A DNA stretch of 50,734 bases from Microbispora oryzae (GTDB lineage: Bacteria > Actinomycetota > Actinomycetes > Streptosporangiales > Streptosporangiaceae): NCBI RefSeq assembly GCF_017896165.1, contig NZ_JAFCNB010000032.1, positions 1-50,734 on the forward strand. The letters are read 5' to 3'. Shown here one piece after another: positions 16,592 through 25,348 of the stretch. Below the pieces are notes generated by a model, which saw only the letters and a list, made by a program, of their open reading frames with translations, was not told where the DNA came from and searched no databases. The translations under genes and the position numbers were made by a program. Numbering within the stretch: the stretch's first letter is position 1; each line of letters opens with the position of its first letter.

Positions 16592-17950
16592 ATGAAGCGA
16601 TTGATCGCAGCGCTCGCCAGCGTCTGCGCCGCGGTGCTGTGCGCCGCCGCGACGCTGGTGTTCGCGCACCCCGCCACCGCGGCCACACTGACCGAGGTGA
16701 CCGCGTTCGGGGCCAATCCCGGGAACCTGCGGATGTACGTCTACGTGCCGAACGGCGTCCAGCAGAATCCCGGCATCGTGCTGGCCATGCACCCCTGCGG
16801 AGGCTCGGGACCGGGCTTCTACTCGTCCAGCGAGTTCGCGTCGCTCGCGGACCGGTACGGCTTCATCGTCATTTTCCCGTCGGCGTCGAACAAGAAGTTC
16901 AACTGCTTCGACAACTGGTCGGACGCGTCGAAGGTGCGCGGCGGCCAGACCGACCCGGTGTCCCTGATGTCCATGGTCACCTACGCCGAGCAGCAGTATC
17001 ACGGCGACCCCGGCCGGGTGTTCGCGACCGGCAGTTCCTCGGGCGCCATGATGACCAACGCCATGCTCGCGCTGTACCCCGAGGTGTTCAAGGCGGGCGC
17101 CGCCTTCATGGGCGTGCCGTTCACGTGCTTCCCCAACGAGGCGGCGTACCAGCCGGGCGGCAACTCCGCGCCCTGCGTCGGCAAGACCGCGCAGCAGTGG
17201 GGTGACGTCGTGCGCAACGCGAACCCGAGCTACCACGGACCGTGGCCGCGCATGCAGCTGTGGCACGGCACCAACGACACCGTCGTCGCCTACTCCGAGC
17301 TGGAGGAGGAGATCAAGCAGTGGACGAACGTGCACGGCCTGAGCCAGACCCCCACGTCCACCGACACCCCCCAGTCCGGCTGGAACCGCCGCCGGTACGC
17401 CGACTCCTCCGGCACGGTCCGCGTCGAGGCGTACACGATCCAGGGCGCCGGGCACACCCTGCCGGCCACCGGCATGGCCGCCTACGCCATCCAGTTCTTC
17501 GGGCTGAACGGTAGCGGCCCCAGCACGTCCCCGTCCGCGTCTCCCTCGGTGTCCCCGTCCGCGTCGCCGTCGGCGTCTCCCTCCGTTTCGCCGTCGGCGT
17601 CGCCGAGCGCCAGCCCGTCCAACCCCGGCGGGGCCACGTGCCGGGTCGCCTACACGGCCAACTCCTGGAACAACGGTTTCACCGCCAACCTCACGATCAC
17701 CAACACCGGCGGCGCGGCCGTCAACGGCTGGACCGTCACCTGGACGTGGCCGGGCGACCAGCAGGTCAGCAACGCGTGGAACGCCACCGTGACCCAGTCG
17801 GGCCGCCAGGTCACCGCGCGCAACATGTCCTACAACGCCGCCATCCCGGCCGGAGGCAACACCAGCTTCGGCTTCCAGGCCTCCTACAGCGGCGCCAACA
17901 CGGCCCCCACCGCGTTCGCCCTCAACGGCACGGCCTGCGCCACGGCGTAG
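16592..17950 (+). CDS. Secreted CE1-type (feruloyl/acetylxylan/PHB-depolymerase-like) esterase with CBM2
   Basis: 452 residues. A signal peptide (residues 1-31, ending ATAA) precedes an alpha/beta-hydrolase of the PHB-depolymerase-like CE1 group. The nucleophile elbow is GSSSG with S149; Asp in HGTNDTVV and His in GAGHTLP complete the triad. A Ser/Pro linker of SPSAS/SPSVS repeats follows (about 345-378), then a C-terminal CBM2 with its two cysteines and tryptophans (NSWNNGF, NGWTVTWTWPG). GAGGAGG precedes the ATG. It should remove ester-linked acids from xylan; ferulate is plausible given the adjacent acyl-CoA pathway. Acetylxylan esterase is the main alternative. Confidence 0.82.
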   Translation: MKRLIAALASVCAAVLCAAATLVFAHPATAATLTEVTAFGANPGNLRMYVYVPNGVQQNPGIVLAMHPCGGSGPGFYSSSEFASLADRYGFIVIFPSASNKKFNCFDNWSDASKVRGGQTDPVSLMSMVTYAEQQYHGDPGRVFATGSSSGAMMTNAMLALYPEVFKAGAAFMGVPFTCFPNEAAYQPGGNSAPCVGKTAQQWGDVVRNANPSYHGPWPRMQLWHGTNDTVVAYSELEEEIKQWTNVHGLSQTPTSTDTPQSGWNRRRYADSSGTVRVEAYTIQGAGHTLPATGMAAYAIQFFGLNGSGPSTSPSASPSVSPSASPSASPSVSPSASPSASPSNPGGATCRVAYTANSWNNGFTANLTITNTGGAAVNGWTVTWTWPGDQQVSNAWNATVTQSGRQVTARNMSYNAAIPAGGNTSFGFQASYSGANTAPTAFALNGTACATA

Positions 17951-17983
17951 CTCCCCGGCCGTGCGTGAACCATCTCGGAGCAG

Positions 17984-18016
17984 GGTGGTGCGAGTCCTTC
18001 CCGGGCTCGCACCACC
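17984..18016. terminator. Bidirectional hairpin terminator
   Basis: A perfect 11-bp repeat GGTGGTGCGAG (17984-17994) with its complement at 18006-18016, loop 11 bases. It separates the convergent esterase (stop 17950) and PaaX-type regulator (stop 18036) genes. Confidence 0.75.
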
Positions 18017-18035
18017 GCCCGCCGGGCCGGCCGGA

Positions 18036-18839
18036 TCACAGGGCCAGCTCGTCCAGGACGGTGGCGGCCAGCCCGGCGGCGCGGGACTCGTACTCACGGG
18101 CGAGCGCGTGGAAGACCTGCTCGGCGCGGATCGCCGGCCAGTCCCGGGGCAGGTGCTCGGCCGGCAGGTGGGGATCCTGGCGGACGAGCTGCAGCCAGTC
18201 GGTGTGCAGCAGGAGCTGCCGCGCCAGGTCGTCCGGCGCGCCCGGCACCGGCCGCGGGACGTCCCACTGCCCGAGGAACGACCGGTAGCGCCGCGCGATC
18301 TGCTCCAGGTCGAAGGCCTTCCTGACCAGGTCGGCCGCCTCGGTCGGCTTGAACGCCGTCGCGGTGAGCACGGTGACGTGGTCGCCGAGGTCGAGCGAGG
18401 CGAGGACGTCGCTGACGTCCTTGGCCCCCGGCGCGATCCACAGCCCGCTCTGCAGCAGGCCGAACCCGTTCCAGATGAGCCGGGACCGCAGGTCGTGCCG
18501 GGTGCTGCGCCGGCTGTCCGGCAGCGAGAACCCGACGAGTGTCCAGGTGCCGTCCCAGTCGCGGTTGACCGCGCCGGTCTCCCACACCCGCCTGCGGCCG
18601 TCCTCAAGCACCTGGACGGCGTGCGGGGTGAGACCGAAGTACACCTTCCGTCCCCGCGGATGCCGCGACAGCAGGTTCCGCTTCACCATGCGGGCGAGCG
18701 TCGACCGTACGGCCTCCTCGGAGACGCCGAGGCGGGCGAACACGTCGATGACGCTCCCGGAGTAGACGGCGATGTCGCGGTCCAACGCGTAGACGCCGAG
18801 GAAGCTGAACATCAGGGACTGCGGGCGCACGGATGCCAT
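18036..18839 (-). CDS. PaaX-family transcriptional regulator
   Basis: 267 residues. The N-terminal winged helix reads RPQSLMFSFLGVYAL, VIDVFARLGVSEEAVRSTLARMVKRNLL and HPRGRKVYFGLT. The central and C-terminal PaaX domains follow, with WDGTWTLVGFSLP, RHDLRSRLIWNGFG and LLLHTDWL blocks. Family members repress aromatic-acid CoA pathways and respond to acyl-CoA ligands (family knowledge). The gene is divergent from the SDR operon, which it probably controls. The start is uncertain: ATG 18839 fits family length, but in-frame GTG 18869 and ATG 18899 exist and none has a clear ribosome site. Confidence 0.85.
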   Translation of the reverse strand: MASVRPQSLMFSFLGVYALDRDIAVYSGSVIDVFARLGVSEEAVRSTLARMVKRNLLSRHPRGRKVYFGLTPHAVQVLEDGRRRVWETGAVNRDWDGTWTLVGFSLPDSRRSTRHDLRSRLIWNGFGLLQSGLWIAPGAKDVSDVLASLDLGDHVTVLTATAFKPTEAADLVRKAFDLEQIARRYRSFLGQWDVPRPVPGAPDDLARQLLLHTDWLQLVRQDPHLPAEHLPRDWPAIRAEQVFHALAREYESRAAGLAATVLDELAL

Positions 18840-18907
18840 GGTCTGGTCGTCTTCGCCGCCGATGGTCACAGCAGAAGGGTAGACCGTCCAGGACATCATG
18901 CAAATCT

Positions 18908-18936
18908 TTGACGATGGTCATATAAGTGCCATAGAT
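18908..18936 (+). promoter_or_regulatory. Promoter of the SDR-amidohydrolase-MaoC operon
   Basis: TTGACG (18908-18913), 17-base spacer, ATAGAT (18931-18936), 40 bases before the SDR start. The region is visibly AT-richer than its surroundings and is shared with the divergent PaaX-type gene. Confidence 0.55.
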
Positions 18937-18975
18937 TCGAGACGGTGTCCCGCTCTCCAGCGAAAGGCGAGGTAC

Positions 18976-19887
18976 ATGGATCTGTCGGGCAAGGTGGCCG
19001 TCGTCACGGGCGCGGGTCGCGGCCTCGGGCGCGCGTACGCCGAAGCGCTCGCGGCGGCCGGCGCGGCGGTCGTCGTGAACGACGTAGAGGGCGGCTCGGC
19101 GGCCGCGGTCGCCGCCGGGATCGTCGCGAAGGGCGGCGCGGCGGCGGCCGTCGCGGCCCCGGTCGGGTCCAGCGAGGTCGCCGAGCGGCTCGTCGCCGCG
19201 GCCGTCAAGGAGTTCGGCCGGCTCGACGTGATGGTGACGAACGCCGGGGTCTTGCGCGACCGCGTCCTGTGGAAGATGTCGGACGACGACTTCGACACGG
19301 TGATGGACGTCCACCTCCGCGGCACGTTCACCTGCGCCAGGGCGGCGGCGGTCCGCATGCGCGAGCAGGGAAGCGGCGGCCGCCTGATCCTCGTCTCGTC
19401 ACCGGCGGGCCAGCGCGGCAACTTCGGCCAGACCAACTACGCCGCGGCCAAGGCGGGCATCGTGGCGATGGCCCGCACCTGGGCGATGGAGCTGGCCAGG
19501 GCGAACATCACGGTCAACGCGATCGTCCCGGTGGCGGCCACGGAGATGACCCGGACCATCCCCGCCTTCGCCCCGGTCATCGAGGAGGCGGAGCGTGCCG
19601 GCGGGCGGTTCCCCGAGTGGCTGCGCCGCGACGAGGGCCTCGGCACGGTCGAGGACGTGGCCCCGCTCGTCGTCTATCTCGCCTCGGACGCCTCCGCGCA
19701 CGTGACGGGCCAGGCCGTCGGCATCGGCGGCGACCGGCTCGCCCTCTGGTCCCACCCGGCCGAGAAGGCCGTCGCGTACGCCGACGGAGGCTGGACGGCC
19801 GACGCCATCGCCACCGGCTGGGAGACGGGAGTGGGCGCCGAACCCGAGACGTACGGCATCCCCGCGCCCAAGATCCCGGAGAGCTGA
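18976..19887 (+). CDS. SDR-family 3-hydroxyacyl-CoA dehydrogenase (CouN-like)
   Basis: 303-residue NAD(P)-dependent short-chain dehydrogenase. The cofactor motif TGAGRGLG spans residues 11-18, and the catalytic set is S142, Y155 and K159 (NYAAAK). The N-terminal 200 residues resemble the dehydrogenase part of peroxisomal multifunctional enzyme 2. A C-terminal extension of ~60 residues follows the core. GCGAGG lies before ATG 18976. With the amidohydrolase, MaoC hydratase and acyl-CoA ligase it fits oxidation of a 3-hydroxyacyl-CoA to the 3-oxoacyl-CoA in side-chain shortening of hydroxycinnamates. SDR family is certain; substrate is inferred. Confidence 0.82.
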   Translation: MDLSGKVAVVTGAGRGLGRAYAEALAAAGAAVVVNDVEGGSAAAVAAGIVAKGGAAAAVAAPVGSSEVAERLVAAAVKEFGRLDVMVTNAGVLRDRVLWKMSDDDFDTVMDVHLRGTFTCARAAAVRMREQGSGGRLILVSSPAGQRGNFGQTNYAAAKAGIVAMARTWAMELARANITVNAIVPVAATEMTRTIPAFAPVIEEAERAGGRFPEWLRRDEGLGTVEDVAPLVVYLASDASAHVTGQAVGIGGDRLALWSHPAEKAVAYADGGWTADAIATGWETGVGAEPETYGIPAPKIPES

Positions 19888-19888
19888 G

Positions 19889-20782
19889 GTGGCGGGCATC
19901 GACGTCGACGGACTGGTCGCCGTCGACGTGCACACGCACGCCGAGGTGTCCGCGGACGGGCGCACCTCGATGGGCGCCGAGCTCTTCGGCGCCTCGGAGA
20001 AGTACTTCAAACAGCACCCCAGGCCGACCATCCCGGAGATCGCCGCCTACTACCGGGAGCGGAGGATGGCGGCGGTGGTCTTCACCGTCGACGCCGAGCA
20101 CGCCACCGGGCACCCGCGCATCTCCAACGAGGAGGTGGCCGAGAGCTGCGCCGAGCACGCGGACGTGCTGATCCCCTTCGGCAGCGTCGACCCGTGGAAG
20201 GGCCGGGCGGGCGTCCGCGAGGCGCGCAGGCTGGTGGAGGAGTACGGCGTGCGCGGGTTCAAGTTCCATCCGAGCATCCAGGGCTTCGCGCCGGACGACC
20301 GGATGGCCTATCCGCTCTACGAGGCGATCGAGGAGCTCGGTGTCACGGCCCTGTTCCACACCGGCCAGACGGGCATCGGCGCCGGAGTGCGGGGCGGCGG
20401 GGGGATCCGGCTGAAGTATTCCAACCCCATGCTCGTCGACGACGTCGCGGTGGACTTCCCCGACCTGCGGATCATCCTGGCCCATCCGTCCTTTCCCTGG
20501 CAGGACGAGGCGCTGGCGGTCGCCACGCACAAGCCGCATGTCTACATCGACCTGTCCGGATGGTCGCCCAAGTATTTCCCGCCGCAGCTCGTCCGGTACG
20601 CCAACACGCTGCTGAAGGACAAGGTGCTCTTCGGCTCCGACTACCCGGTGATCACGCCGGACCGCTGGCTGGCCGACTTCGACGCGCTCGACATCAAGCC
20701 GGAGGTCCGCCCCCGGATCCTCAAGGACAACGCCGTACGCCTGCTCGGGCTCCGTACGGAGGAAAGGACGACGCGGTCATGA
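19889..20782 (+). CDS. Amidohydrolase-2 family metal-dependent hydrolase (CouO-like)
   Basis: 297-residue TIM-barrel enzyme. Metal ligands expected from the family are visible: HTH (H15, H17), the His of FKFHPSIQG, the His of LAHPSFPW, and Asp in FGSDYP. The family includes aromatic decarboxylases (ACMSD, gamma-resorcylate) and CouO, which cleaves aryl-3-oxoacyl-CoA in Rhodococcus. The GTG start lies one base after the SDR stop, with GAGG overlapping it, and the stop overlaps the MaoC start (ATGA). This SDR-amidohydrolase-MaoC order suggests the carbon-carbon cleavage step; decarboxylation is the alternative. Confidence 0.78.
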   Translation: MAGIDVDGLVAVDVHTHAEVSADGRTSMGAELFGASEKYFKQHPRPTIPEIAAYYRERRMAAVVFTVDAEHATGHPRISNEEVAESCAEHADVLIPFGSVDPWKGRAGVREARRLVEEYGVRGFKFHPSIQGFAPDDRMAYPLYEAIEELGVTALFHTGQTGIGAGVRGGGGIRLKYSNPMLVDDVAVDFPDLRIILAHPSFPWQDEALAVATHKPHVYIDLSGWSPKYFPPQLVRYANTLLKDKVLFGSDYPVITPDRWLADFDALDIKPEVRPRILKDNAVRLLGLRTEERTTRS

Positions 20783-21237
20783 CCACGACGGCGCACGGGC
20801 TCGCCGAGATCAGGGCGCTCGCGGGCACGGACCTCGGCCGCAGCGGGTGGCTGGAGGTCACTCAGGAGCGGGTGAACACCTTCGCCGACGCCACCGGCGA
20901 CCACCAGTGGATCCACGTCGACCCGGAACGGGCGGCACAGGGGCCGTTCGGCGGCACGATCGCGCACGGGTATCTGACGCTCTCCCTGGTCATCCCGCTG
21001 TTCAACGAGCTGCTGGACATCCGCGGGGTGCGGATGAGCATCAACTACGGCCTAGAGAAGGTCCGCTTCCCCAGCCCGGTCAGGACCGGTGCCAAGGTCC
21101 GCCTCGCCGCCGTGGTCGTCGCGGTCGAGGACGTCGCCGGCGACGGCGTGCAGATGCTGCTCGACTTCACCGTCGAGGTCGACGGGTCCGCCAAGCCCGC
21201 CTGCGTGGCGCGGGCCGTCTACCGCCACTACGCCTGA
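20779..21237 (+). CDS. MaoC-family enoyl-CoA hydratase (CouM-like)
   Basis: 152-residue single hot-dog domain. The hydratase-2 motif ATGDHQWIHVDPERA supplies D41 and H46 at the five-residue spacing of R-specific hydratases, and GGTIAHGYLTLSL follows as the second signature. It overlaps the preceding gene by four bases. It would hydrate an enoyl-CoA such as coumaroyl- or feruloyl-CoA, giving the 3-hydroxyacyl-CoA for the SDR. Confidence 0.83.
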   Translation: MTTTAHGLAEIRALAGTDLGRSGWLEVTQERVNTFADATGDHQWIHVDPERAAQGPFGGTIAHGYLTLSLVIPLFNELLDIRGVRMSINYGLEKVRFPSPVRTGAKVRLAAVVVAVEDVAGDGVQMLLDFTVEVDGSAKPACVARAVYRHYA

Positions 21238-21371
21238 AAGTCACCCGCGCCACACCGCCCGACCGGCCGCGCCCGCCGGGGCGTCTCCGCTGGTCAGAGG
21301 CTTGAGGATGAGCCACGTCCGGTTCCGGCGGGCGGCCGCCGGCCCGGGCTCGGTCCAAATTCGGCAAACTA

Positions 21372-21400
21372 TTGACGTCCGTTACGAGTCTGCCTAACCT
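21372..21400 (+). promoter_or_regulatory. Promoter of the transporter/ligase genes
   Basis: TTGACG (21372-21377), 17-base spacer, TAACCT (21395-21400), 56 bases before the MHS transporter start. It indicates a second transcription unit within the catabolic cluster. Confidence 0.6.
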
Positions 21401-21456
21401 CCCGGACAAGAAGGCGAAGTTTCCCCCCACTCGCTCCCCCCATGAGGAGCTCGGTC

Positions 21457-22812
21457 ATGCCGAATCTGTCTCAGACACCCCCCAACCGGATCCAGCTCCG
21501 ACGCGCGGTCGCCTCCAGCTTCCTGGGCAGCGTCATCGAGTACTACGACTTCCTGCTGTACGCCACGGCCGCGGCGGTGGTCTTCAACAAGGTCTTCTTC
21601 TCCTCCCTCGACCCGCTCGCGGCGACCGTCGCCAGCTTCGGCACGTTCGCCACCGGCTACCTCGCGCGCCCGCTCGGCGGAGTGATCTTCGGTCACTACG
21701 GCGACCGGCTGGGACGCAAGCGCATGCTGGTGCTGACCATGGTCCTGATGGGCGCGGCCAGCTTCCTCATCGGCCTGCTTCCCACCTACGCGCAGATCGG
21801 CAGCCTCGCCCCGGTCGCGCTCGTCGTGCTCCGGATCCTCCAGGGCGTCGCGGTCGGCGGAGAGTGGGGCGGCTCGGTCCTGATGTCCGCCGAGCACGCG
21901 ACCGGCCGCCGCGGCCTGTGGGCGAGCTTCACCAACGCCGGAGCGCCGTTCGGCATGGTCCTGTCCACGGGCGTGCTCACCGGCACGGCCGCGCTCATGG
22001 ACGAGAGCGCGTTCCTGAGCTGGGGCTGGCGGGTGCCGTTCCTGCTCAGCTTCCTGCTGGTGGCGCTCGGCCTGTTCGTCCGGCTGCGGGTCGAGGAGAC
22101 ACCGGTGTTCCAGGCCGCGGGGGAGATGGGGGTCTCCCGGGCTCCGCTGGCCGACGTGCTCCGCCACCACCCGAAGGTCCTCCTGCTGGGGGTCGGCGTC
22201 GGCCTGTCCGCCTTCGTGGCCCAGGGCACGCTCACCACCTACATCATCGCGTACGGCGTGCGGACCGGCTTCGCCCGGCAGGACGTGCTGAACGGCCTCA
22301 CGCTCTCGTCGGCGCTTGCCGTCGTCGGCATCCTCGGCTGGTCGGCGCTTTCGGACCGGGTGGGACGCCGTCCGGTGGTGCTGGCCGGCGCGCTGCTCAT
22401 GGCCGTGTTCGGCTTCGTCCTCTTCCCGATGGTGAACACCGGCGACACGGGCGTGCTCGCCCTGGCGCTGGTGCTCGGCCAGGCCGTCATCCATCCGCTG
22501 ATGTACGGCCCTCTCGCCGCCCTCTACACCGAGTTGTTCGCCACCCGGAGCCGTTACACCGGAGCCTCGCTCGGGTATCAGATCGCCGGGCTCGGCGCGG
22601 GTCTGGGGCCGCTGCTGTTCGCCCAGCTCGACGCGTCGACCGGCGGCGGCGGGACCACGGTGATCTCGGTGATCATCGCCGCCTCGTGCCTGCTGACCGT
22701 GGGCTGCGTCCTCGCCCTGCGCGAGACCAGCCGGCACGACCTGACCACGGTCACTCCCGCGGTGACGCCCTCAGGGCGCGTCGCCGACGCGCCGAAGCCG
22801 TCCTCCGCCTGA
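21457..22812 (+). CDS. MFS transporter, metabolite:H+ symporter (MHS) family
   Basis: 451-residue membrane protein with 12 predicted helices. MHS signatures are SSFLGSVIEYYDFLLYATAA, GYLARPLGGVIFGHYGDRLGRK and RILQGVAVGGEWGGSV. The family imports organic acids such as shikimate, protocatechuate and dicarboxylates. The ATG at 21457 has AGGAG seven bases upstream and is preferred over ATG 21442, which lies in the ribosome site. Followed after 15 bases by the acyl-CoA ligase, it probably imports the acid that the ligase activates. Confidence 0.85.
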   Translation: MPNLSQTPPNRIQLRRAVASSFLGSVIEYYDFLLYATAAAVVFNKVFFSSLDPLAATVASFGTFATGYLARPLGGVIFGHYGDRLGRKRMLVLTMVLMGAASFLIGLLPTYAQIGSLAPVALVVLRILQGVAVGGEWGGSVLMSAEHATGRRGLWASFTNAGAPFGMVLSTGVLTGTAALMDESAFLSWGWRVPFLLSFLLVALGLFVRLRVEETPVFQAAGEMGVSRAPLADVLRHHPKVLLLGVGVGLSAFVAQGTLTTYIIAYGVRTGFARQDVLNGLTLSSALAVVGILGWSALSDRVGRRPVVLAGALLMAVFGFVLFPMVNTGDTGVLALALVLGQAVIHPLMYGPLAALYTELFATRSRYTGASLGYQIAGLGAGLGPLLFAQLDASTGGGGTTVISVIIAASCLLTVGCVLALRETSRHDLTTVTPAVTPSGRVADAPKPSSA

Positions 22813-22827
22813 CGAGAGGGACCACGG

Positions 22828-24369
22828 ATGCGCAACGCCGGACTGGGCGGCTGGCCCGCCCGCCGGGCCCAGATGAGCCCCGGCCGCACCGCCTTCGTCT
22901 TCGCCGACCGGCGGGTCACCTACGCGGAGGCGCACGAGCGGACGACGAGGCTCGCGTCCCGGCTGCGAGAGGCGGGGGTGCGAGCGGGCGACCGCGTCGC
23001 CTATCTCGGCCCCAACCACATCGCCTTCGCCGAGACGATGTTCGCGACCCACGTGCTGGGCGGGATCTTCGTCCCGCTCAACTTCCGGCTGACCGCGCCG
23101 GAGATCGCGTACATGCTGGCCGACTCGGGCTCCTCCGTGCTCGTCTACGCGCCGGAGTGCGCGGAGGTGGCGCACGCGCTTCCGGAGCTTCCGGCCCTGC
23201 GCACGATCGTGGCGCTGGAGTCGCCCGCGCCGGGCGAGCGGGACTTCGAGTCCTGGCTGGCTCAGGGCGACTCCACCCCCATCGACACCCCGGTGGCGCT
23301 GAACGACATCGCCCTCATCCTCTACACGTCGGGGACCACCGGGCGTCCCAAGGGCGCGATGCTCAGCCACGCCAACCTGGTGTGGAACTGCTTCAACATC
23401 ATGATCGGCGTCGACGTGACGAGCACCGAGGTGACGCTGATCAGCGCGCCGCTGTTCCACGTCGCGGCCCTGAACCAGACCCTGCTGCCGACCTTCCTCA
23501 AGGGCGGCAGCTCGGTCATCATGCCGTCCTGGGACGTCGACCTCTGCTACGACCTGATCGAGAAGCACGGCGTCACCTGGATGTTCGGGGTCACCGCCAT
23601 GTTCGCCGCGTTCTCCCGGTCGCCGCGGTGGGCCGGCGCCGACCTGGCGTCGCTGCGCACCCTGATGTCGGGCGGGGCGGCCGTCCCGGTCGCGCTGATC
23701 CGGGTCTACCAGGAGCGGGGGCTGGTCTTCTGCCAGGGCTACGGGCTGACCGAGACCGCGCCGGGCGCCACGTTCCTGGAGGCCGGGGAGAGCGTGCGCA
23801 AGGCGGGTTCCGCGGGGGTTCCGGTGTTCTTCGCCAACGTGCGCGTGGTCCGTCCCGACCTCACCCTCACCGCCGTGGGGGAGCCGGGAGAGGTGCTCGT
23901 CCAGGGGCCGAACGTCACGCCCGGCTACTGGCGCGACCCGGAGGCGACCGCGGCCGCCCTGATCGACGGCGGCTGGCTCCACTCCGGCGACATCGCCACC
24001 GTCGACGAGGAGGGGCATCTCCACATCGTCGACCGGGTGAAGGACATGTTCATCTCCGGCGGGGAGAACGTCTACCCGGCCGAGGTCGAGGCGGTGCTCT
24101 TCGAGCACCCGGGGGTGGCCGAGGCCGCCGTCGTGGGCGTGCCCGACCAGAAGTGGGGGGAGGTCGGGCGGGCGTTCGTCGTTCCCCGCGAGGGGGCCGC
24201 GGTCACCCCCGGCGACCTGCGCGACTTCCTCGGTCCCCGGCTCGCGAAGTACAAGATCCCGGTGTACTTCGACCTCGTGGAGGGCCTGCCCAGGACCGGA
24301 TCCGGCAAGATCCGCAAACCCGACCTGCGGAGCAGGCCCCTGCCGCCCGGCGCGACGCCGCCCCCTTAG
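22828..24369 (+). CDS. Acyl-CoA ligase, AMP-forming (CouL/FadD-like)
   Basis: 513-residue member of the ANL superfamily. The P-loop YTSGTTGRPKG spans 166-176, followed by YGLTET, the hinge region HSGDIATVDEEG, DRVKDMFISGGENVYP, and the catalytic lysine in GSGKIRK near the C-terminus. It forms an acyl-adenylate, then the CoA thioester. Beside an acid importer, hydratase, dehydrogenase and amidohydrolase it fits a hydroxycinnamoyl-CoA synthetase; a fatty or other aromatic acid ligase is possible. Same unit as the MHS transporter. Confidence 0.85.
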   Translation: MRNAGLGGWPARRAQMSPGRTAFVFADRRVTYAEAHERTTRLASRLREAGVRAGDRVAYLGPNHIAFAETMFATHVLGGIFVPLNFRLTAPEIAYMLADSGSSVLVYAPECAEVAHALPELPALRTIVALESPAPGERDFESWLAQGDSTPIDTPVALNDIALILYTSGTTGRPKGAMLSHANLVWNCFNIMIGVDVTSTEVTLISAPLFHVAALNQTLLPTFLKGGSSVIMPSWDVDLCYDLIEKHGVTWMFGVTAMFAAFSRSPRWAGADLASLRTLMSGGAAVPVALIRVYQERGLVFCQGYGLTETAPGATFLEAGESVRKAGSAGVPVFFANVRVVRPDLTLTAVGEPGEVLVQGPNVTPGYWRDPEATAAALIDGGWLHSGDIATVDEEGHLHIVDRVKDMFISGGENVYPAEVEAVLFEHPGVAEAAVVGVPDQKWGEVGRAFVVPREGAAVTPGDLRDFLGPRLAKYKIPVYFDLVEGLPRTGSGKIRKPDLRSRPLPPGATPPP

Positions 24370-24397
24370 CGCTCCGGGCCCGCCGTTCCGGCCCCGG

Positions 24398-24622
24398 TCA
24401 TTCCGGCCCGATGAGGCGGGCCGCCGCCAGCAGGCCGGCGAAGTCCTCCTCGCACGGACCGCACGCCCGCAGATGGGCGGCGACCCCCGGGTATCGGGCC
24501 TCGGGATCCTCCCCGGCGGCCACGAGCTCGACGTAGACGTGCAGGATCTCCATCGCCTCGCCGCATCCGACGTCCCGGGGGTCGGTGCGGAGGAATCGCT
24601 CGAGTCGTGAAAAGCCGTTCAT
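24398..24622 (-). CDS. Small zinc-binding anti-sigma factor (ZAS/zf-HC2), soluble
   Basis: 74 residues. The zinc motif is H50-x3-C54-x2-C57 (HLRACGPC), with an additional C20 at the start of the first helix (CGEAMEIL). This is the ligand set of redox-sensing RsrA. There is no membrane segment, so it acts in the cytoplasm. It starts seven bases after the stop of the ECF sigma gene and should bind that sigma factor. Confidence 0.75.
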   Translation of the reverse strand: MNGFSRLERFLRTDPRDVGCGEAMEILHVYVELVAAGEDPEARYPGVAAHLRACGPCEEDFAGLLAAARLIGPE

Positions 24623-24629
24623 GACCGCC

Positions 24630-25283
24630 TCATGTCCTGTGGGTCACGTAGCCCGCAAGGCGGGCTTCCAGTTTGCGGCGGGCGTCGAACAGTGTCTTGT
24701 AGAGCGCGTTGCGGTTCGATCCGAGCCTCGCCACGAGGGCGTCGAGCGGGACGCCGTTGAGCACGAGCGCGACGAAGACCCGCCGCTGGTGGGGGGTCAG
24801 TTCCTCGTCCACCGCTCGTCGCAGCGCCGCGATCAGGTCGCGCCACTCCGCGTGGTGCTCGGGTCCGGAACCGAAGCGCTCCGGCAGCCGGCTCCAGTCC
24901 TCCAAGTCGAGGCGGGCGTCCGGACGCCGCCAGAAATGACGCCCGAGCTTCCCGGACACCTCGAAGATCACGAACTTGTACGCCCAGGTCGTGAACCGGC
25001 TTTCGGCCCGGAACTCCCCGATCTTACGGATGATCGACATCACCGCGTCGGCGGCGGCCTGGTACGCCAGATCGTCGAGTTCCGGGCCGCTCACCCGCAG
25101 CCCGGCCCCGCGCCTGCGCACCTCGGCGCGGGCCACCCGCAGCAGCAGCTCGTGCAGTCGTTCGATCGCCTGGTCGCGTTCCTGGCCCGTCCCGGTGAGA
25201 GTACGGAGCCACTCGGCGGAGTCGGGATCCGGTGAGCGCCTCAGTTCCGGGTCGCCCGAGACAGACGATTCCGCAGAGCTCAT
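24630..25283 (-). CDS. ECF-type RNA polymerase sigma factor
   Basis: 217 residues. Region 2 runs from about 55 to 115 (LDDLAYQAAADAVMSIIRKIGEFRAESRFTTWAY in parts), and region 4 spans about 160-210 (LTPHQRRVFVALVLNGVPLDALVARLG, then NALYKTLFDARRKL). An acidic N-terminal tail of ~25 residues precedes region 2. AGGGTGAG lies just before the ATG. It is followed by its likely anti-sigma factor and preceded, 65 bases away in the same direction, by a peroxiredoxin gene, which suggests an oxidative-stress regulon. Target promoters are not identifiable here. Confidence 0.85.
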   Translation of the reverse strand: MSSAESSVSGDPELRRSPDPDSAEWLRTLTGTGQERDQAIERLHELLLRVARAEVRRRGAGLRVSGPELDDLAYQAAADAVMSIIRKIGEFRAESRFTTWAYKFVIFEVSGKLGRHFWRRPDARLDLEDWSRLPERFGSGPEHHAEWRDLIAALRRAVDEELTPHQRRVFVALVLNGVPLDALVARLGSNRNALYKTLFDARRKLEARLAGYVTHRT

Positions 25284-25348
25284 ATGCTCACCCTATCCAG
25301 GCGATCGTCGTGCCGGCCGTGGCGGGCACCCGCGCCCCGGCGTACGGA

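Noticed and set aside
17521..17630. Repetitive DNA in the esterase (and at 80-170)
   Set aside because: It looks like a tandem repeat array but simply encodes Ser/Pro linkers between catalytic and CBM2 modules; not a CRISPR or satellite.
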